A DNA stretch of 9,129 bases from Bacteroidota bacterium (GTDB taxonomy: Bacteria > Bacteroidota > Bacteroidia > Flavobacteriales > Flavobacteriaceae). A program made the translations under genes and the position numbers. Shown here piece after piece: positions 6,031 through 9,129 of this stretch. Under the pieces are notes generated by a model. The model had not been told where the DNA came from. It did not search any database and was given only the letters and a program-made list of their open reading frames with translations. Location: assembly GCA_006227965.1 (NCBI GenBank), contig SBFL01000317.1, forward strand, positions 1 through 9,129. Direction: 5' to 3'. How positions within the stretch are numbered: position 1 is the stretch's first letter; every line of letters starts with the position of its first letter.

Positions 6031-7032
6031 ATGGAAGAAACGAGGACGGTTGACATCAGCGCTGTAAATGAAAAAATATCCGAGGAAAGTGCCTTTATAG
6101 ATCTGCTCGTGAAGGAAATGGACAAAACCATTGTGGGCCAGCGACACATGATCGACCGGCTGCTCATCGGGTTGCTCGGACAGGGACACATCCTTCTTGA
6201 AGGGGTTCCGGGACTTGCCAAAACCCTCGCAATCAACACGCTTTCCCGTGCGGTGAAAGGTAGTTTCTCCCGAATCCAGTTCACCCCGGATTTATTGCCG
6301 GCAGACGTTATCGGAACACTTATTTACAATATCAAGGAAAACGATTTTTCCATCAAGAAAGGTCCGATTTTCGCCAACTTCATTCTGGCGGACGAAATCA
6401 ACAGGGCACCTGCCAAAGTACAGTCCGCCCTGCTGGAGGCCATGCAGGAGCGACAGGTTACCATCGGGGACGAAACCTTCCCCCTGGACGAGCCCTTCCT
6501 GGTTATGGCCACCCAGAACCCGGTGGAACAGGAAGGAACTTACCCGCTCCCGGAGGCTCAGGTAGACCGTTTCATGCTCAAGACCGTGATTGATTACCCG
6601 AAGATGACCGAGGAGCAATTAATCATGCGCCAGAATCTCAAAGGGGGCACACCGGACATCCGTCCTGTTGTAAGCCTGAAACAAATCCTCAGGGCGCAAC
6701 AGGCAGTGCGGGAGGTCTACATGGATGAAAAAATTGAAAAGTACATCCTGGACATTGTCTTTGCGACCCGCTATCCGGAGAAGTACAATCTGTCAGGCCT
6801 AAAACCTCTGATCAGCTTCGGGGCCTCTCCCCGGGGAAGCATCAATATGGCCAGTGCTGCCAAGTGCTATGCTTTTATCAAGCGGAGGGGATACGTGGTA
6901 CCCGAGGATGTGCGGGCTGTAGTACACGACGTCCTGCGTCACAGGATCGGAATTACGTACGAGGCCGAGGCGGAAAATGTGACCTCTGAGGAAATTATCA
7001 ACCGGATCATAAACGAGATCGAGGTCCCATAG
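6031..7032 (+). CDS. MoxR-family AAA+ ATPase
   Basis: This 333-residue soluble ATPase is of the usual length for MoxR proteins, a chaperone-like AAA+ group that works with von Willebrand factor A (VWA) partner proteins. Motifs in order are Walker A GVPGLAKT at 58-65 (Lys64), PDLLPADVIG at 86-95, Walker B ILADEINR at 118-125 (Asp121, Glu122), LLEAMQERQV at 134-143, sensor 1 ATQNP at 160-164, the arginine-finger region QVDRF at 177-181 (Arg180), and sensor 2 GASPRGS at 264-270 (Arg268). The C-terminal helical lid ends with EIINRIINEI. No key residue is missing. It is the first gene of the rightward operon and is followed after 65 bases by a DUF58 gene, the classical partner arrangement at Bacteroidota Bat (aerotolerance-type) loci. 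The likely role is energy-dependent remodelling of a membrane-linked VWA complex; the molecular target is unknown. Confidence 0.93.
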   Translation: MEETRTVDISAVNEKISEESAFIDLLVKEMDKTIVGQRHMIDRLLIGLLGQGHILLEGVPGLAKTLAINTLSRAVKGSFSRIQFTPDLLPADVIGTLIYNIKENDFSIKKGPIFANFILADEINRAPAKVQSALLEAMQERQVTIGDETFPLDEPFLVMATQNPVEQEGTYPLPEAQVDRFMLKTVIDYPKMTEEQLIMRQNLKGGTPDIRPVVSLKQILRAQQAVREVYMDEKIEKYILDIVFATRYPEKYNLSGLKPLISFGASPRGSINMASAAKCYAFIKRRGYVVPEDVRAVVHDVLRHRIGITYEAEAENVTSEEIINRIINEIEVP

Positions 7033-7097
7033 GGGTTCTGCCCGGCATTCTGAAATACTGCCGCCTGACTTCAGGCCGAAATTACCCGTGAACTGCC
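7033..7097 (+). other. Intra-operon spacer with short GC-rich hairpins
   Basis: The 65 bases between the MoxR and DUF58 genes contain GCCTG (7063-7067) and CAGGC (7072-7076), which pair around a four-base loop; the full repeat is GCCTGA/TCAGGC. A second possible stem, CGGCA (7043-7047) with TGCCG (7059-7063), shares base 7063 and so competes slightly with it. No T-run follows, so it is not an intrinsic terminator. It could be an mRNA processing or stability element, or mean nothing. No coding sequence is evident. Confidence 0.3.
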
Positions 7098-7964
7098 ATG
7101 GACACTAAAGAACTTTTAAAGAAAGTCCGAAAGATCGAGATTAAGACGCGCCGTCTTTCCGATCATATCTTTGGAGGGGAGTATCACTCAACTTTCAAGG
7201 GCAGGGGGATGACGTTCAGTGAAGTGCGCCAATACCAGTACGGGGACGATGTGAGGAGTATTGACTGGAATGTCACAGCCCGCTATAATGAGCCCTTTGT
7301 CAAGGTGTTCGAGGAAGAACGGGAACTCACCATGATGTTGATGGTGGACGTAAGTGGTTCCGAGTTCTTCGGTACCGTGGACCGGTTCAAGCGGGTCGTT
7401 CTCACCGAGATTTCCGCTACCCTTGCTTTTTCTGCCCTGCAGAACAATGACAAGGTCGGCCTTATTTTGTTTTCAGACGAGGTTGAACTGTTCATCCCGC
7501 CCAAAAAAGGGAAAAGCCATGTCCTTAGGATCATTAGGGAACTGCTGGAATTCGAGCCGAAAAGCCATCAGACCGATATCTCGGGCACCCTTAAGTTCCT
7601 TTCCAATGTTTTGAAGAAGAAATCAATCGTTTTTGTCCTCTCGGATTTCATGTCGGCTGATTACGAACACAACCTCAGGATCACGGGAAGGAAACACGAT
7701 TTGACCGGAATACGGGTATATGACCCAATGGAACAGGAGCTGCCTGATCTCGGAGTAGTTTCAATGAGGGATGCGGAAACCGGACAGGTCCGCTGGATAA
7801 ACACCCATTCACGTAAGATCCGTGACGCCTATTCCCGCCATTACGGGCAACAGGTAAACTATTTCCGTGAAACATTTGCCCGGGCCGGATGCGGGCAACT
7901 GGACTGTCGCGTGGACGAAAGCTATGTAAAGAAGTTGCTGGGATATTTCAAACAAAGGGCCTGA
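7098..7964 (+). CDS. DUF58 / VWA-like protein of the Bat locus
   Basis: This 288-residue protein belongs to the DUF58 family. The DUF58 hallmark is the segment GRGMTFSEVRQYQYGDD (35-51) followed by RSIDWNVTAR (53-62). A VWA-like fold follows, with the metal-ion-dependent adhesion site motif DVSGS at 84-88, Thr159 and an LSDF strand at 181-184 (Asp183) that could complete the metal site. There is no signal peptide or membrane segment, so it should be cytoplasmic, as is common for the Bacteroidota version; many DUF58 proteins elsewhere have N-terminal membrane helices. DUF58 genes almost always sit next to MoxR ATPases, and the product is presumed to be a partner or client of that ATPase. The ATG at 7098 lacks a Shine-Dalgarno sequence. 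The stop (7962-7964) overlaps the next start as TGATG. The biochemical role is not established for the family. Confidence 0.92.
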   Translation: MDTKELLKKVRKIEIKTRRLSDHIFGGEYHSTFKGRGMTFSEVRQYQYGDDVRSIDWNVTARYNEPFVKVFEEERELTMMLMVDVSGSEFFGTVDRFKRVVLTEISATLAFSALQNNDKVGLILFSDEVELFIPPKKGKSHVLRIIRELLEFEPKSHQTDISGTLKFLSNVLKKKSIVFVLSDFMSADYEHNLRITGRKHDLTGIRVYDPMEQELPDLGVVSMRDAETGQVRWINTHSRKIRDAYSRHYGQQVNYFRETFARAGCGQLDCRVDESYVKKLLGYFKQRA

Positions 7965-9129
7965 TGTCAAAGGAGGGGATTTTAAGTTGGACAGGAGTAC
8001 TGGGGAGTTTACGCTTGCCCTTGCTTGCCTTTGTCCTGGTTTTCCCGGCACCGAAGTTTGCCCAGCAGGCACCCATGATTTCTTCGGGTGTGGATACGGC
8101 TTCCATCCGCATCGGGGAGCAAATCCACTGGACGGTAGCCGTGGAAGTAGACTCCACCGACCTTGTGATTTTTCCGGAAGGACAAACCTTCTCCCCCCTG
8201 GAAACGGTGGAGGCGTTTACAACGGATACCACCCGAAAAAACAGTCGGATACTCCTGCAGAAAACCTATGCCCTGACCCAGTTCGATTCTGGAGCATACC
8301 TGCTGCCCACCCAGCGCATTGATATCAATGGAAAGGGATATTTTACTGATTCCCTGCTGATCTCCGTAGCATCGGTCCCGGTAGATACGGTCAACCAGAA
8401 AATGTACGACATAAAGCCCATGATGGGGGTGGAGGCGAACCGTTTTGGATGGCTAAAATGGCTTGGATTTGGCCTCCTTGGCGCACTATTGGCAGGGGCG
8501 CTCTACTGGTACGTCTTACGTAAGAAACCACTTACAGAGGAGGCGCAGCAGGCTCTGTTGCCTCCGTACGAGCGGGCCCTTAAAGAGCTTAAGCGCCTGG
8601 AGGCTTCCAGGTACCTCATACAGGATGAATTCAAACAGTATTACACAGAACTCACGGACATCGTTCGGGCCTACCTGGAGGAAGAGGTGCACATAAGCGC
8701 CCTGGAAAGCACCACGGCCCAGCTCCTCGACAAGCTGGAATTGCTCCGGGACTCCGGCAAGCTAGACCTGGAAGAAGATACCCTTATACAATTCAGGAAG
8801 ATCCTGGAGACCGCAGACCTTGTCAAATTTGCCAAATCGAAACCCCCGGTACAGAAGGCGGAGGATGACCGCGCCAGCATAGAGCAAATTGTCCGCAAGA
8901 CCAAAGAAGCCCTGCCGGAACCCACGGAAGAAGAATTGTTGCAGCAGGAAGAATACCGGGCCGAAATCGCCGCCAGGGAAAGGCGTAAAAAAATTCGTGT
9001 TGCGGGCGTTGCCGCAGCGGGCATCCTGCTGGTTTCCATCCTGGGGTCCGTAGGGTATTTCGGGTTTCAGAATGTAAAGGATTATTTGCTGGGGAATCCC
9101 AGTAAATCCCTTCTGGAAGGTGAGTGGAT
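7964..9129 (+). CDS. BatD-like membrane protein with DUF4381-like domain (3' end outside window)
   Basis: An open frame of 388 codons runs off the right edge. It starts at ATG 7964-7966, sharing one base with the preceding stop. Residues 1-33 look like a signal peptide: a hydrophobic run LPLLAFVLVFPAP then KFA before QQA, with likely cleavage near 33. Residues 38-150 form a beta-rich exported domain like the BatD N-terminus (SIRIGEQIHWTVAVEVDSTD at 47-66). A membrane helix spans about 163-185. A cytoplasmic helical region follows, about 195-292, with PPYERALKELKRLE, YYTELTDIVRAYLE and ADLVKFAKSKPP, resembling DUF4381 proteins of MoxR/VWA loci. A charged stretch 295-345 leads to a second helix at about 346-366 (RVAGVAAAGILLVSILGSVG) and an outward tail. 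It probably joins the MoxR-DUF58-VWA machinery at the cytoplasmic membrane; function is unproven. VWA genes (BatA, BatB) are expected just past the edge. Confidence 0.82.
   Translation, partial: MSKEGILSWTGVLGSLRLPLLAFVLVFPAPKFAQQAPMISSGVDTASIRIGEQIHWTVAVEVDSTDLVIFPEGQTFSPLETVEAFTTDTTRKNSRILLQKTYALTQFDSGAYLLPTQRIDINGKGYFTDSLLISVASVPVDTVNQKMYDIKPMMGVEANRFGWLKWLGFGLLGALLAGALYWYVLRKKPLTEEAQQALLPPYERALKELKRLEASRYLIQDEFKQYYTELTDIVRAYLEEEVHISALESTTAQLLDKLELLRDSGKLDLEEDTLIQFRKILETADLVKFAKSKPPVQKAEDDRASIEQIVRKTKEALPEPTEEELLQQEEYRAEIAARERRKKIRVAGVAAAGILLVSILGSVGYFGFQNVKDYLLGNPSKSLLEGEW

Noticed and set aside
8671..9039. Minus-strand open frame of 122 codons, Ser/Arg-rich, under the BatD-like gene
   Set aside because: Its composition is typical of antisense translation of a Glu/Leu/Lys-rich helical region. 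The + strand frame has coherent domains and continues past it.
1..9129. Search for CRISPR arrays, insertion sequences, tRNA or rRNA genes and long direct repeats
   Set aside because: No regularly spaced repeats, transposase frames, terminal inverted repeats or recognisable tRNA cloverleaf or rRNA segments were found by eye.

Overview
The window looks like chromosomal DNA from a bacterium of the phylum Bacteroidota, most likely a marine-type member of the Flavobacteriia with fairly high GC for that group (about half by eye, not computed). The reasons are the start of a Bat-type locus in the order MoxR-family ATPase, DUF58 protein, BatD-like membrane protein; a candidate promoter of the TTTG / TAnnTTTG type; the general lack of Shine-Dalgarno sequences; and an AlbA_2-type gene in a tight operon. 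Genus is not resolvable from this sequence. I see no mobile elements, tRNA or rRNA genes, or CRISPR arrays.

Region 1 (1-3101, + strand) is a sucrose-use module. A PfkB-family fructokinase overlaps by ATGA with a full-length GH13 amylosucrase that has the whole catalytic set and the sucrose-pocket Asp/Arg pair. Together they should turn sucrose into an alpha-1,4-glucan (a glycogen-like store) plus fructose, and then fructose into fructose 6-phosphate. The 210 bases upstream hold a plausible Bacteroidota promoter. A LacI-type operator-like sequence sits exactly between its two boxes.

Region 2 (3103-5872, - strand) is a three-gene operon transcribed toward region 1. In transcription order it holds a YdhF-type aldo/keto reductase, a YdfG-type short-chain dehydrogenase and an AlbA_2 (Schlafen-like) protein. 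Spacing is very tight: 11 nt (or a 4-nt overlap if a TTG start is used), then an ATGA overlap. The last gene of this operon and the amylosucrase converge with one base between their stop codons.

Region 3 (6031 to the right edge, + strand) is the start of a Bat/MoxR locus: MoxR AAA+ ATPase, DUF58 von Willebrand-like protein, and a membrane protein with a BatD-like exported N-terminal domain and a DUF4381-like cytoplasmic domain, cut off by the window edge. In other Bacteroidota, VWA proteins (BatA, BatB), a TPR protein and BatD usually follow. A 158-bp divergent spacer (5873-6030) separates regions 2 and 3.

Most of the window is well-understood gene families. The points most worth following are the coupled fructokinase-amylosucrase pair with its candidate operator, and the unexplained coupling of an AlbA_2 protein with an unassigned C-terminal half to two carbonyl reductases. 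I do not see convincing evidence of a wholly new system.
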